From NCBI GenBank assembly GCA_030753015.1, contig JASMDC010000029.1, positions 7,002 to 44,251 of the forward strand: a stretch of 37,250 bases of DNA. Reading direction: 5' to 3'. This DNA is from Candidatus Undinarchaeales archaeon. Lineage in GTDB: Archaea; SpSt-1190; JASMDC01. The notes below the pieces were generated by a model. It was not told the DNA's origin, ran no database searches, and worked only from the letters and a program-made list of their open reading frames with translations. Position numbers and translations under genes: made by a program. Of this stretch, positions 18,601 through 26,852 are shown piece by piece (positions within the stretch are counted from its first letter, which is position 1; every line of letters begins with the position of its first letter).

Positions 18601-18929
18601 TTGACCGCGGCGACGAGGAGACCGTCCAAGTGGAGGCATTCAGCATCGAGCCGCCCACCGTCTACAGCCTGTGGGTGACCGCTCGGGACAACGATGGCAG
18701 GACGTGGCTCGACGACGTCGTGAACGTAGGGGCATTCCCCCACGCGCGGCTCGCTGCTGCGACACGGGATCCCTCGGCACCCGGGACGTCCATCGACACG
18801 GTGATCGGGATAGGCTCGTGCCAGCTGAGGGTGTCCTGTGAGGGCTGCTCGCCACTATGCGAGCTGCATGTGAACCCGCGGACGTGCGTTCTCAAGCCTT
18901 ATAACTGCGATTGTGACTGTATCTACTAG
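12666..18929 (+). CDS. Family C giant secreted Cys-rich protein with Kazal-like domain (C2)
   Basis: The product is 2,087 aa and collinear with C1 over nearly its whole length. The signal peptide has four arginines (MRRRRW) before a hydrophobic core and is followed by the conserved QCINRDYGPPC motif. The three ~66-aa beta repeats and the Gly-rich beta segment (with a run of GGGGGGG) are retained. A GGGQPGG tract precedes the Kazal-like domain (888-924, PICGTDGRTYFNSC) and the WAP-like cluster. The middle cysteine segment is Pro/Cys-rich as in C3, unlike the Lys-rich version in C1. A helical region, a short Glu/Pro linker, CxxxC-rich repeats and Ig-like domains lead to the terminal CDCDCIY. 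The last few hundred bases are nearly the same as in C1, pointing to tandem duplication or gene conversion. It is in the same operon as C1, 26 bases downstream. Function is unknown. Confidence 0.88.
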   Translation: MRRRRWSSVAVLGYAVGLILLLVPALGLTQCINRDYGPPCQGLECSPDRAGEPPNVHLDLDGTTTISDGVVTTTVGPDRTVRGFVIDGGDVRVDVDHDGVETVILATESGHRIRVQRDGTVNIEDGSYMLTDGTAIRVANGRMSLLDPQTFTSRDMSVTIGNKGMEKVTVVTDEDRMIDVSPHGETTFEDGTYRFMDGTEVLMEGGSPQLPVDMVFTTDDGSITLSIGNNGLGDVLLSTPEGGEVRIGPAGELQAAEGSYTLDGDRRWTLGGTLPEGTLSLGDKASMEIEYDVADHFAGRVETPAGSLSFQDGRPTGRLQLRRESKEYIMELEEGDGTLAFSSDEDQFFTDFDRRGIIGGTMDMGKDTHLRMERGPLGRTTVLSLDIGDQQLTFDATQGPSGALAVNKDGNSYALDLSDGIGSVQLADGAFDMSFDPSGLADASIQIKDDVTLDLDLDRGTGTFDAGIGYKGGDVRFSPDKGFSGSFSFGEGDGKVDVNMGNGGIGVSGGGGGGGGGQGFDLGFDPTKGFTGGMGFPGGNGDLQFGADGLTGNVNTPFGTAKFGPQGIDMGYGGVFNMNVAPDGAMTPSLSTAADGAGESATSGKATNICTPRLLKETTVSGGGGSPLDPSLTDCDLAQTATNLREHADNLINDFTRAIEYYSALVTNLETMKGGFDQWCSNCMQSVSGFMAKGYVPCGGKLAPPLTPASIAADPGFRPTICAAAAMEKCPPGAAQTAQCTASSMPNPLAKACPLCLTLNCVYGHECKIGFPNPAAAGSSAQGEAGGPAAAQGAGAKAACGAQGAAGAGGLGDALGGVGDALGQAKSMMDKAKSLMPKGGQPGGGQPGGGQPGDDQPGGGQPGGGQPGGGEQEQPQQQDTADNPNPTCSCSAEEAPICGTDGRTYFNSCLAGCFGIEVAHEGECETWCTTDADCVPDRCCTTDTRCTCVNNRCRSGMHASLAPLRTTARATPMIAGFSGLYSSIADERRTLPERPATAELQGAGQCIPFQGKMSCNSAGAPDSYDVPPPPIGSNMNDLGVTGCTTKGAPQMCTVPDCIKCQTDCLGKCKEPAGCPTCKALIKAIEAPRRNPPIPGACTNHNCCGPPFNCQDMNKQVGCPPCKFCGVPPIPCMWLVAGCVPETHDCADVTQATLVTKMKQNSIPSPGGVRECEQNVADLKDVCTVEGSPELASGMLDPCAVGMQLGVVIGELHDLIQRMSQTVATLSQVSGRLGFEHSQGFSDRKAATIESSIQEISSVLEGASATVDFQVRLANFVRLAQNPEFNKDIMSDASFQAPKFDILPKAEGSPAQGIWSGYCTNYDLCAACTDKPTPAGCLGRTSKTSYKPNDLDYRGRCMSKQSTSSITERSFDIWQNKGSVDNLASIDAEEDLFIDMMDCYKYDALPQMEQPQPPGGPPGGGQPEEEQPEDEMPPPEEEPDAGCVSICKGCYGVDRTHCHTHLGVCVCEAGKRWFLTSRSCEPGRGVSDDDLACCERFLSVGAEVPETPSGEVCSGPVIRGVTVDRCIEGTGLCCKYRFQEISLAGICDVPDDVDDTGDTGVDRSCDVTCKAILDRDTAEWCARRCPQIELTCEQECLRRPSYTECLTDCSPAAADCMTSCMDEPGSNEKDCVSTCTLESPTGAAEAFVGRPGGPSIAGQVFASGDSVQVGGVVNNTGDVPLEGTGRLSLVTLTDCTCDGSGCTCSEEVKLLKEFPVRLGPGEDLEIASVSTVLEQADTSVQVLVEVVDEDGKVLLSRRSTISHVVSPGAIAVRDAYFVDQGGRTDKTYPGTSIAGAVTIESIVHPITVVVSLVKGELPVIGTSTAYTLTGPTGDKPLLSGTYTALDGDVGKLLRIHVVVRDSGGEVLLDRILDEQGVDTKMCGSEMTGWCLIQLGKVRPSYSSAFAEVRRLQLEVRDAAFMNFGGRRIDTMYGSADIVAIVWLRNPLTVQFSGQVVVRVVKEDGTTTAKKEVWMTDGRVLDRGDEETVQVEAFSIEPPTVYSLWVTARDNDGRTWLDDVVNVGAFPHARLAAATRDPSAPGTSIDTVIGIGSCQLRVSCEGCSPLCELHVNPRTCVLKPYNCDCDCIY
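15178..15282 (+). repeat. Low-complexity GGGQPGG-coding tandem repeat in C2
   Basis: In-frame repeats of about 12-15 bases encode GGGQPGG units, including two nearly identical blocks (GGGCAGCCAGGCGG-type), ending in a Gln-rich stretch before the Kazal-like domain. It is equivalent in position to the QQPPGG repeat of C1 and is a likely flexible spacer. It is prone to length change by slippage. Confidence 0.8.
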
Positions 18930-18939
18930 GGGATATCGG

Positions 18940-21900
18940 ATGGCGACCTATATGACAGGAGCGGTGTCGGGGATGCGGGCCATATCGGCCTGTCTTCTCG
19001 TGCTCGTCCTGTTCGCCCCGTCCGCCCTCGGTATCCGCCAATGCGTCAACCGCGAATACGCTCCACCATGCCAGGGCGTCGATTGCGCTCCGGTAGAGCT
19101 GGGAACACCGCCGGACCTTACCTGGAACGATGACGGGTCGACCGTCATCACTACCGCCGACGAGGTCATCACTGCCAATGTGGGGGCCGACCGGGTCATG
19201 CGCGGTCTCATCATAGATGGTGGCGATATCCGTGTCGACGTCGGCGAGGACGGCGTACTGTCCCTGGACCTTGTGACCACCGACGGCCTGCGCATCACGG
19301 TGGAGCGGGACGGGAGCGTGAACCTGGAGGACGGCACCTACACCCTCACCGACAACACCACCATACGCGTTGTCAACGGGAAGATGCACCTCACTGAACC
19401 CCAGGTGTTCACGTCCCGCAACGTCAACGTCACCATCGGCAACAAGGGTATCGAGCAGGTCATCGTGGTCACTGACGAAGGTCATTTGGTACGCATCGCT
19501 CCAGACGGCGAGGTGACGTTCGACCATGGCTCCTACTGGCTGATGGACGGCACTGAGGTCTCCATCGAGGGGCGGAACGTCATCCTTCCGGAATCAAAGA
19601 CCTACTCATCGTCCGATGGTCTCGTCACCGTCACCATAGGTAACAACGGGTTCGAGGAACTGGTGCTCACACCCGCTGGTGGTGGCGAGGTGCGGATCAA
19701 CGCCGACGGCGACCTCAGTGTGGTGACGGGCGACTATATCATGGACGACGTGCCCTACTACTCCCCGGGCGGGAAGCTCCCCGAGGGTGAGCTGTCACTG
19801 GGCCCCGAGGCGAGCTTGGAGATCGAGTACGATGTGGCCGACCGGTTCGCGGGCACATTGCGTACACCGGCAGGAACCCTGGTCTTCAAGGACGGACGCC
19901 CCTCGGGGCGTCTCGAGCTCGTCACCAAGGATCGGACGGAGACGCTCACCTTCGAGTCGGGGACGGCCCTCGTGCATGCCCTCGAGGACAGACTGGCGGC
20001 CATCCTGGAACAAGCGCTCCACGAGACCGCCGATGAGATGGCGCAGCACGGAGGGTACACCCCTGAAAACGTCCCCGATCAGAACCTCGACGGTGTCCCC
20101 GTCCTCTTCAACAAGGGAAAGGTCACCAACATCCCCTCTTCGATTGCGATGGAACAGATGCTCGCCCAGGGAGTGAAGCGACGTGTCGAGGACAGGCTGG
20201 TCGAAGTGCGGCGCCAGCTCAGCGGGAGGGCTGATGCCGGAACACCCGAGGTGGAGGTGAACCTCGATACCAACGAGATCACCGCCATGCTTGTGCTCCC
20301 CCTGAACATCGACAGCGACGCCGAGCTCCCTTCGAGCATCCCCATACGGACGTCCGTCCCGCTCAGGCTCAAGCTCCTACGCGACCGGCTGGCCACGTAT
20401 CTGAGGGAGTACGCCGAGGGACGCAATATGGAAACTACGCTCCTCTCCCACCTAATAGAGGACGAGCGTATACCCTCGCCACCGGGCGCGATCTCCAAGA
20501 GCGTCGAGTGCGACCGCGGTGAAATGCTCGCTACCATCGGGGACATTGCACGCCCCGTAGGCGAGAACATCCACATCTCGGTGAACGAGGAGCTCGTGCG
20601 CGTGGACCGAACGGCCGCGTTCACCACAGACTCCGTCGGATGGGAGATGGTGCCTGTGGACAAAGGGGCCCAGCTCTCCCTCCTGGCCAACGAGGGCGTC
20701 AAGGACTATGAGAGCCGGGTGGTCATCGCACTAGTGCCCACTCCCGGGCCGGTCAGTGACACTTGCGTCGGCCGGTACTCCATCCAATACGACATCAGCT
20801 TCTCGGTTAGCGCCAGTGTCAGCGACAACTCGCCCGCGTTCCAGGTCAGGCGCGGCGATCCCGCCCGGCCCGAGAAGCATCCGCTCACCCTCCGGTTCGT
20901 CATGGTACCGCTCCTCCAGGGAGAGAACGTCAATGCTCTCGATGAGGAGGTGACCGCGCCAGAGGAGGCGGATGACCTGTGCACAGGTGCGTGCTCGGTC
21001 CACCTTACCGTCCCGGACTCCGGCTCGGGCACGGTGTGGATCGGTCCATGCAGCTTCGAGTACACCGGCGGCCGCATCGACCTGGAAGAGGCACCATGCG
21101 GTGACCACGAGCTCATCGTCGAGCCCGACGAGTTCGAACTTGATCGTCACCGGGAGCGGGTCTCCGTGCGTGATGTGCACCGGGCCGAGGTGACCCTCCC
21201 GCCACGCGACGCCGGTCCGGAGCGGCCGAGCGCGGTCACAGTCGACCTTGAGCGGGGGGACGGCCTAATCTCGTTCACCACGGGCGTGGGCAGCTTCACT
21301 ACCACCTTCGATGCCCGGGGCGTCATCGGCGGGACCGTGAGCGTAGGCGGTGGCGCGAACGTCCAAGTTGGACGGGGTCCATTGGGTAGGAACCTCGCCC
21401 AAACCCTGAACGTCGGTGGTCAACAGCTGTCCTTCGATGTGCAGAACGGCATCAGTGGGGCCCTCGGAGTCACTAAAGGCGGCAACTCGTACACGCTCGA
21501 TGTCCTCAGCGGTGTCGGGGCTGTCCAGATGACCACCGGGCCCTTCGACATGGCGTTCAACACCGCCGGTCTCGCCGATGCCTCAATCCAAGTGGCCGAT
21601 GACGTCAGCCTCAACATGAACCTCATCCCCGCCACGGGCAACTTCGGTGTGGGTATCGGGTTCGAGGGGGCCAACATCAACTTCGATCCAATGGCCGGCT
21701 TCTCCGGCGGGTTCGGCTTCGATGTCGGTGGCGGTCAGTTCGGTGTCAATCTCGGTGCTGGCGGTCTCGGTATCAACGCCAACGTGGGTGGTGAGAACTT
21801 CAACGTCGGGTTCAACGACGGCGCGTTCACCGGGGGTATCGCCTTCGGCGGCGGCAACGGTGGTATCAACATCGATCTGGGCGGCGCCGTCACCGGCTCG

Positions 21901-24900
21901 TTCAACACGCCCTTCGGTACAGCGAACATGGGCCTCACCGGCGATGGTGTCACGCTCGGCTTCGGTACCTTCGACATGAACATAGGTCTGGACGGTGCCT
22001 TCACGAGCAACCTGGCCGAGGGGCTGCAGAACCTGGGCCAGAGCGTCGTCGACAGCGTAAAGGGCCTCGTCGATGACGCACTATCGGGCAAGCTCACCAA
22101 CATCTGCGAACCACGCCTCCTGAGCGAAACGCAGGTCAGTGGCGCAGGTGGACCGTTCCTCGACCCCATGCTCACCGACTGCGATCTCGAGCGCACGGCC
22201 GACAACCTTCACGAACATATCGACAACATCATCGTCGATTACGAGAACGCGATCGAGTATCACACGACACTGGTGGAGAACCTCGAGTCCATCAGAGGAG
22301 GGTTCGAGGAATGGTGCGGGAACTGTGAATCGTCCATCAGCGGTTTCATGGCCAAGGGCTACCTGCCCTGTGGCGGTAAGCTCTCCATGAAGCCGACACC
22401 CAGCAAGGTCGCCTCCGATTCCGGGTTCAAACCCGAGATATGCGCCATGTCTGTGATGGCCCTGTGCGCACCCCAGAACCCGCTCACCGCGTGGTGCACC
22501 GCGGCCTCGTTCCCGAGCCCGCTCGGACTGGCCTGCCCGCTCTGCCTCACCCTCGACTGCGTGTACGGTTCACAGTGCATGATCGGGTTCCCCAACCCGA
22601 AGGCTGCCGGCGCCGCTGCTACCGCTGCAGGGACGGCGGCCAAGGGTGCGGGCAAGGCTATGATCGGTGGCGTCGCCGGGGCCGCCTCGTGCGCGGCACA
22701 GAGCGCCATGGGAGGTGCGGGTGGCGAACCGCCCCTGCCACAGGAGGAGCCCCCGCTCGAAGAGATGATCCCGCGGGAGGATTACGAGGAGCTGACGCCA
22801 GAGGTGCTACAGCAGCTGAAGGACCAGCCGCGCAACGGTACCTGCGTATGCGACGGCTCCGGTGGCCAGGTATGCGGTACGGACGGTCGCACCTACATCA
22901 GCCGATGCGTCGCTGAGTGCCTCGATATCCGGGTCGCCCGGGACGGCGCCTGTGAGGAATATTGCACCTCGGACGCTGACTGCGTCCCTGACGCCTGCTG
23001 CGACACCGTGACGGCCTGCTCGTGCGTGGACAACCGCTGTGTCGGGCCCGAGGACTCGGCCCCGGACCCGTGGACACCGCCGACGACCACGACCACCGCG
23101 GCGGAGGATGCAGTTGACGAGTGGAACCCGTCCGAGATCACCGTGGACCCGGTGGAGGCAGGGGTCACCGTGAACGAGGGCAATGCAGGGATCCCTATGG
23201 AGGTCTGGGAAGAGGCCATCCCCGACATGGGCGGCGGAGGCGGAGGGGACGATGATGGCGGAGGAGGCGGAGACGGCCCCGGCGTCAGTGTCACCGTGAA
23301 CATACCCATTGGCGAGATCGGCAACCTCGGTCAGCTCGGCGGTGGGCTGGGGAAGCTCGGCGAGGGCCTCGGGAAGATCGGCGATGGGCTCAACGCCATC
23401 ACCAAGCCCGTCCAGGACCTTGCCCAAGGAGTACAGAACGCGGTCGATACAGTGACGAAGCCTATCACGGACGCCATGCAGGGTGTACAGAACACAATCG
23501 ACCAGGGCATCCAGAACATGGGCGATGCTATCACCGGCGGGACCGGGGACCTCTCGAGCATGACCGGCGAGGCGGGAGGGGAGGCCGGCGGCGAGGCGGG
23601 CCAGCAGGGCGATGAGGATCCGGGTGTCTGCCTGCCGTTCAAGGGGAAGATGGCCTGCAACAGCATGGGCGCTCCGGCCGTGTACGACGTACCGCCACCG
23701 CCCATCGGCGCGCCGGTCATGGACCTGGGCGTCAAGGGCTGCATCACCCAGGGCGCGCCCATCACTTGCACGATGCCCGACTGCATCGCTTGCGAGACGG
23801 AGTGCCTCCCCATGTGCGGGGACGAGATAGGGTGCCCGGTATGCACAGGGCTCATGGAGCTCACCGAGATACCCAAGCGCGTGCCGCCCATCCCCGGCGC
23901 TTGCACCAACAATCACTGCTGCGGTACGCCGTTCTCCTGCGTCGACTACAACATGCCCGACCTCTGCGAGATCCCTTGTGGCTGGTGCGGTCCGGTCCCC
24001 TGTATCTGGAAAGCCGCTACGTGCTTCCCAGAGTTGCACAACTGCGCCGATGTCACCCAGGCGACCCTGGTAACCAAGAAGAAGCTCAACTCCATCCCGT
24101 CGCCCGGCGGTGTCGCAGAGTGCTCACAGAACGTGGCCGACCTAAAGGACGTGTGCACCGTTGAAGGTTCCAAGGAGCTCAAGTCGGGGATCCTGGACCC
24201 GTGCGAGATCGGCGACAAGCTGGACGTGGTCATCGAGGAGCTGCACGACCTAATCGACCGCATGAGCCAGGCCGTCGAGGAGCTCTATGACGTGTCGGGC
24301 CAGCTGGACTACGAGCACTCGCAGGGCTTCACCGACCGGCGCTCGGCCACTATCAAGGAGACGATCAAGCGCATCACCGATATCCTGGAGGGCGCCAAGG
24401 GCGACAAGGACTTCCAGATACGTCTGGCAAACTTCGTACGGTTGTTCCAGAACGATGACTTCCGGGGCGACATCTCCGAGAACGAGCAGCTCACCGCTGC
24501 CATGTTCGGTATACTGCCCTACGCCGAGGGAGCGCCGGGTATGGCGATGTGGATGGGCTACTGCATGGACTTCCAGCTCTGCGGCGGGTGCTCTGGAGGG
24601 CCCGTCCAGGCTGGATGCCTCGGCCCCACGTCCATCGGGAGCTACCTGCCCAACATCCTCGACTTCAGGGGCCGGTGCATGTCGGTGCCCGCGGCCACCG
24701 TGGTCAACGAGCGCAGCTTCGACATGTGGGGCGACACGAGCGCTCTGGACAACTTCGCCAACATCGATGCCGAGGAGGACCTGTTCATCGACACCCTGAA
24801 GTGCTACAAATACGACTCCGAGAGCACCGGATGGGAGAACCGGACGAGCGGCCAGGGCATACCGTACGACGAGGGCATTGAAACACCCGGCGGGGAGGTA

Positions 24901-26835
24901 ACACCGCCGGAATGCGTCGCCGCCTGCAGCGAGTGCTACGGGATCGACCAAGCGCATTGCCACGCTCACCTCGGCCTCTGCGTGTGCGAGGCCGGCGATA
25001 GGGACATCCTCACGTCCCAGTCCTGCGAACCCAGCGCCCGCGTGAGCGAGGACATGCTGGGATGCTGCGAGCGTCTCCTGTCTGTGGGCGCCGAGAGCAT
25101 CGACAGCCCCGGCGGTGAGCTATGCACGGGACCTATCCTCAGGGGTATCACGGTCGACCTCTGCTCGGACGGTTCCGGCCTGTGCTGCAAGCACCGGTTC
25201 AACGAGGTCCCCCTCGAGGGCAACTGCGAGGCCGTGGAGGCGGCAGGGGTCGGGACGTGCGAGGACATGTGCATGGACGTCTTCGACCGGGAGACCGCCG
25301 ACTGGTGCGCCGAGCGGTGCCCGGCGATCGACATCTCCTGCGAGGCGGCTTGCCTCGGGACCGAGGTGGACACAGAGTGCCTGAGCGAGTGTGTCCCGCA
25401 GCGGCCCCTCTCGTGCATGCAGGACTGTATAGCTGGCCACGAGGGCCAGGAGGCCGACTGCGTCCGGGCGTGCAAGGCCGTCTCGCCGCGAGCGGAAGTG
25501 GACGGGTACGTTGGTCGTTCGAAGGCCCCCGACGTGCCGGGACAGGTGTTCACCGCGGGGGACGCGGTCGTCGCCGGCGCAGTAGTGAACAACACCGGCG
25601 AGGTCCCCCTCATCGGCACCGCCCGTCTCTCCCTGGTCACCCTATCGGACTGCTCGTGCTCTGGCAGTGACTGCGCCTGTGAAGAGGATGTGCAGCTGGT
25701 CAGAGAGATACCGGTACGTCTCGGTCCGGGCCGGTCCATGACGATCCCGGCGCTACCTGTGGACGTCGGCCGCGAGGACGTGTCGGTCCAGACGCTCGTC
25801 GAGATCCTGGACGAGAACGGGAACGTAATCGTTTCCCAACGCGGCCCCATCTCTCATGTGGTGTCGTCAGGCGCCGTGACCGTTCGGGACGCCTACTTCG
25901 TCACATCGGGCGGGAGGAGCACCGAGGTGTACCCCGGCGCCCCCATCCATGGTGCCGTGACCATCGAGTCGAAGGCCTACCCCGTGACCCTCGATATCTC
26001 GCTGGTCATAGGTAGCACAACCGCCGCCGATTCGGTGGCGACGTTCACGCTCGCAGGCCCCACTCTCGACCGCGCCGTCGCCAGCGACTCCTACACAGCA
26101 CAGGACGCTGACCTAGGCAAGGTGCTCCGCATCCACATCAAGGTGACCGATGTCGCCGGCGCCGTGCTCCTCGAAGAGACCCTCGCCGAGCAGGGCATGA
26201 CCACTGAGACCTGCACCGCCAAAATGACTGAGTACTGCCTATCCAACCTCGGGAATGTTAAGCCGAGCTATCCCCTCGCTCATGCCGAGGTGCGACCGTT
26301 GAGCCTCACGGTCCGGGACGCGGCCTTCATGAGCCTGGGTGCTCGGCCCATCGCCGCCATTTTCGGGAGGGCGGACGTGGTGGCCATCGCCTGGGTCCGG
26401 AACATGCTGTCCGTCCCCTTCGACGGACGCATCGAGGTCAAGGTCGTGCGGGAGGGCGGCGCCGCTATCGCCACCAAGGAGACCTGGGCTACCGGGGACA
26501 GGGTGCTCGAACGTGGTGACGAGGTCGCCGTCCAGGTCGAGGCCTTCGGTGTGGAACCGGGCAACGCCTACTCCCTGCACGTGTTCGCCGAGGACAACGG
26601 GGGCAGGGTCTGGCTGGACGAGGTGCTCACGGACACGGTCTTCCCCAATGCGTGTCTGAGCGTCGAGGCACGTGATCCGTCCGCACAGGGTGGCGATATC
26701 AACACCGTGATCACCATCGGCACCTGCCGGCTCAGGGTCGAGTGCACGGGGTGTTCGTCCCTGTGCGAGCTCCATGTCGATCCGTCCGACTGCTCGCTAC
26801 TGCCGAAGAACTGCGACTGCGAGTGTGTGTACTGA
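18940..26835 (+). CDS. Family C giant protein with inserted B-type ectodomain (C3, hybrid)
   Basis: The product is 2,631 aa from ATG 18940 (GGGGAT upstream; ten bases after the C2 stop). ATG 18952 is an alternative. A signal peptide (core ACLLVLVLFAPSALG) is followed by QCVNREYAPPC and the ~66-aa beta repeats. At about residue 340 the C beta region is interrupted by about 420 residues homologous to the ectodomain of B1/B2/B3, then resumes at VDLERGDG. After the Gly-rich segment come a Kazal-like domain (1302-1338, QVCGTDGRTYISRC) and a WAP-like cluster. A unique linker follows: a TTTTT run, a GGGGGG acidic stretch and a long amphipathic region rich in G-x-G-x-L and VQN-x-VD heptad-like repeats (about 1450-1540). 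The common Pro/Cys segment, helical region, CxxxC repeats, Ig-like domains and terminal CDCECVY then follow. It is the last gene of the operon, and its 3' end faces ribK 17 bases away. Function is unknown. Confidence 0.88.
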   Translation: MATYMTGAVSGMRAISACLLVLVLFAPSALGIRQCVNREYAPPCQGVDCAPVELGTPPDLTWNDDGSTVITTADEVITANVGADRVMRGLIIDGGDIRVDVGEDGVLSLDLVTTDGLRITVERDGSVNLEDGTYTLTDNTTIRVVNGKMHLTEPQVFTSRNVNVTIGNKGIEQVIVVTDEGHLVRIAPDGEVTFDHGSYWLMDGTEVSIEGRNVILPESKTYSSSDGLVTVTIGNNGFEELVLTPAGGGEVRINADGDLSVVTGDYIMDDVPYYSPGGKLPEGELSLGPEASLEIEYDVADRFAGTLRTPAGTLVFKDGRPSGRLELVTKDRTETLTFESGTALVHALEDRLAAILEQALHETADEMAQHGGYTPENVPDQNLDGVPVLFNKGKVTNIPSSIAMEQMLAQGVKRRVEDRLVEVRRQLSGRADAGTPEVEVNLDTNEITAMLVLPLNIDSDAELPSSIPIRTSVPLRLKLLRDRLATYLREYAEGRNMETTLLSHLIEDERIPSPPGAISKSVECDRGEMLATIGDIARPVGENIHISVNEELVRVDRTAAFTTDSVGWEMVPVDKGAQLSLLANEGVKDYESRVVIALVPTPGPVSDTCVGRYSIQYDISFSVSASVSDNSPAFQVRRGDPARPEKHPLTLRFVMVPLLQGENVNALDEEVTAPEEADDLCTGACSVHLTVPDSGSGTVWIGPCSFEYTGGRIDLEEAPCGDHELIVEPDEFELDRHRERVSVRDVHRAEVTLPPRDAGPERPSAVTVDLERGDGLISFTTGVGSFTTTFDARGVIGGTVSVGGGANVQVGRGPLGRNLAQTLNVGGQQLSFDVQNGISGALGVTKGGNSYTLDVLSGVGAVQMTTGPFDMAFNTAGLADASIQVADDVSLNMNLIPATGNFGVGIGFEGANINFDPMAGFSGGFGFDVGGGQFGVNLGAGGLGINANVGGENFNVGFNDGAFTGGIAFGGGNGGINIDLGGAVTGSFNTPFGTANMGLTGDGVTLGFGTFDMNIGLDGAFTSNLAEGLQNLGQSVVDSVKGLVDDALSGKLTNICEPRLLSETQVSGAGGPFLDPMLTDCDLERTADNLHEHIDNIIVDYENAIEYHTTLVENLESIRGGFEEWCGNCESSISGFMAKGYLPCGGKLSMKPTPSKVASDSGFKPEICAMSVMALCAPQNPLTAWCTAASFPSPLGLACPLCLTLDCVYGSQCMIGFPNPKAAGAAATAAGTAAKGAGKAMIGGVAGAASCAAQSAMGGAGGEPPLPQEEPPLEEMIPREDYEELTPEVLQQLKDQPRNGTCVCDGSGGQVCGTDGRTYISRCVAECLDIRVARDGACEEYCTSDADCVPDACCDTVTACSCVDNRCVGPEDSAPDPWTPPTTTTTAAEDAVDEWNPSEITVDPVEAGVTVNEGNAGIPMEVWEEAIPDMGGGGGGDDDGGGGGDGPGVSVTVNIPIGEIGNLGQLGGGLGKLGEGLGKIGDGLNAITKPVQDLAQGVQNAVDTVTKPITDAMQGVQNTIDQGIQNMGDAITGGTGDLSSMTGEAGGEAGGEAGQQGDEDPGVCLPFKGKMACNSMGAPAVYDVPPPPIGAPVMDLGVKGCITQGAPITCTMPDCIACETECLPMCGDEIGCPVCTGLMELTEIPKRVPPIPGACTNNHCCGTPFSCVDYNMPDLCEIPCGWCGPVPCIWKAATCFPELHNCADVTQATLVTKKKLNSIPSPGGVAECSQNVADLKDVCTVEGSKELKSGILDPCEIGDKLDVVIEELHDLIDRMSQAVEELYDVSGQLDYEHSQGFTDRRSATIKETIKRITDILEGAKGDKDFQIRLANFVRLFQNDDFRGDISENEQLTAAMFGILPYAEGAPGMAMWMGYCMDFQLCGGCSGGPVQAGCLGPTSIGSYLPNILDFRGRCMSVPAATVVNERSFDMWGDTSALDNFANIDAEEDLFIDTLKCYKYDSESTGWENRTSGQGIPYDEGIETPGGEVTPPECVAACSECYGIDQAHCHAHLGLCVCEAGDRDILTSQSCEPSARVSEDMLGCCERLLSVGAESIDSPGGELCTGPILRGITVDLCSDGSGLCCKHRFNEVPLEGNCEAVEAAGVGTCEDMCMDVFDRETADWCAERCPAIDISCEAACLGTEVDTECLSECVPQRPLSCMQDCIAGHEGQEADCVRACKAVSPRAEVDGYVGRSKAPDVPGQVFTAGDAVVAGAVVNNTGEVPLIGTARLSLVTLSDCSCSGSDCACEEDVQLVREIPVRLGPGRSMTIPALPVDVGREDVSVQTLVEILDENGNVIVSQRGPISHVVSSGAVTVRDAYFVTSGGRSTEVYPGAPIHGAVTIESKAYPVTLDISLVIGSTTAADSVATFTLAGPTLDRAVASDSYTAQDADLGKVLRIHIKVTDVAGAVLLEETLAEQGMTTETCTAKMTEYCLSNLGNVKPSYPLAHAEVRPLSLTVRDAAFMSLGARPIAAIFGRADVVAIAWVRNMLSVPFDGRIEVKVVREGGAAIATKETWATGDRVLERGDEVAVQVEAFGVEPGNAYSLHVFAEDNGGRVWLDEVLTDTVFPNACLSVEARDPSAQGGDINTVITIGTCRLRVECTGCSSLCELHVDPSDCSLLPKNCDCECVY
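19957..21231 (+). other. In-frame insertion of a B-family ectodomain inside C3
   Basis: Between the strand TETLTFESG (left) and the resuming strand VTVDLERGDG (right), the C3 protein aligns with B2 residues about 55-460. Shared stretches include ALHETADEMAQHGGY against SMYETAYEMATHGGF, then MEQM, VKRR, EVRR-x-L, VPLRLKLLRD, DDLCTGACS and the PCG-x-H region. The membrane segment and the Cna-B domain of B are absent. In C1 and C2 the flanking strands are contiguous, and the C3 flanks look like a duplicated beta strand. Boundaries are good to about 20 codons. Confidence 0.85.
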
Positions 26836-26852
26836 GCACGTATGCGTACTGC

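Noticed and set aside
19957-21231. Intein or mobile insertion in C3
   Set aside because: The insert has no intein splice motifs (no C/S/T at the left junction with HN-C/S/T at the right) and no endonuclease. It is homologous to the B ectodomain instead.
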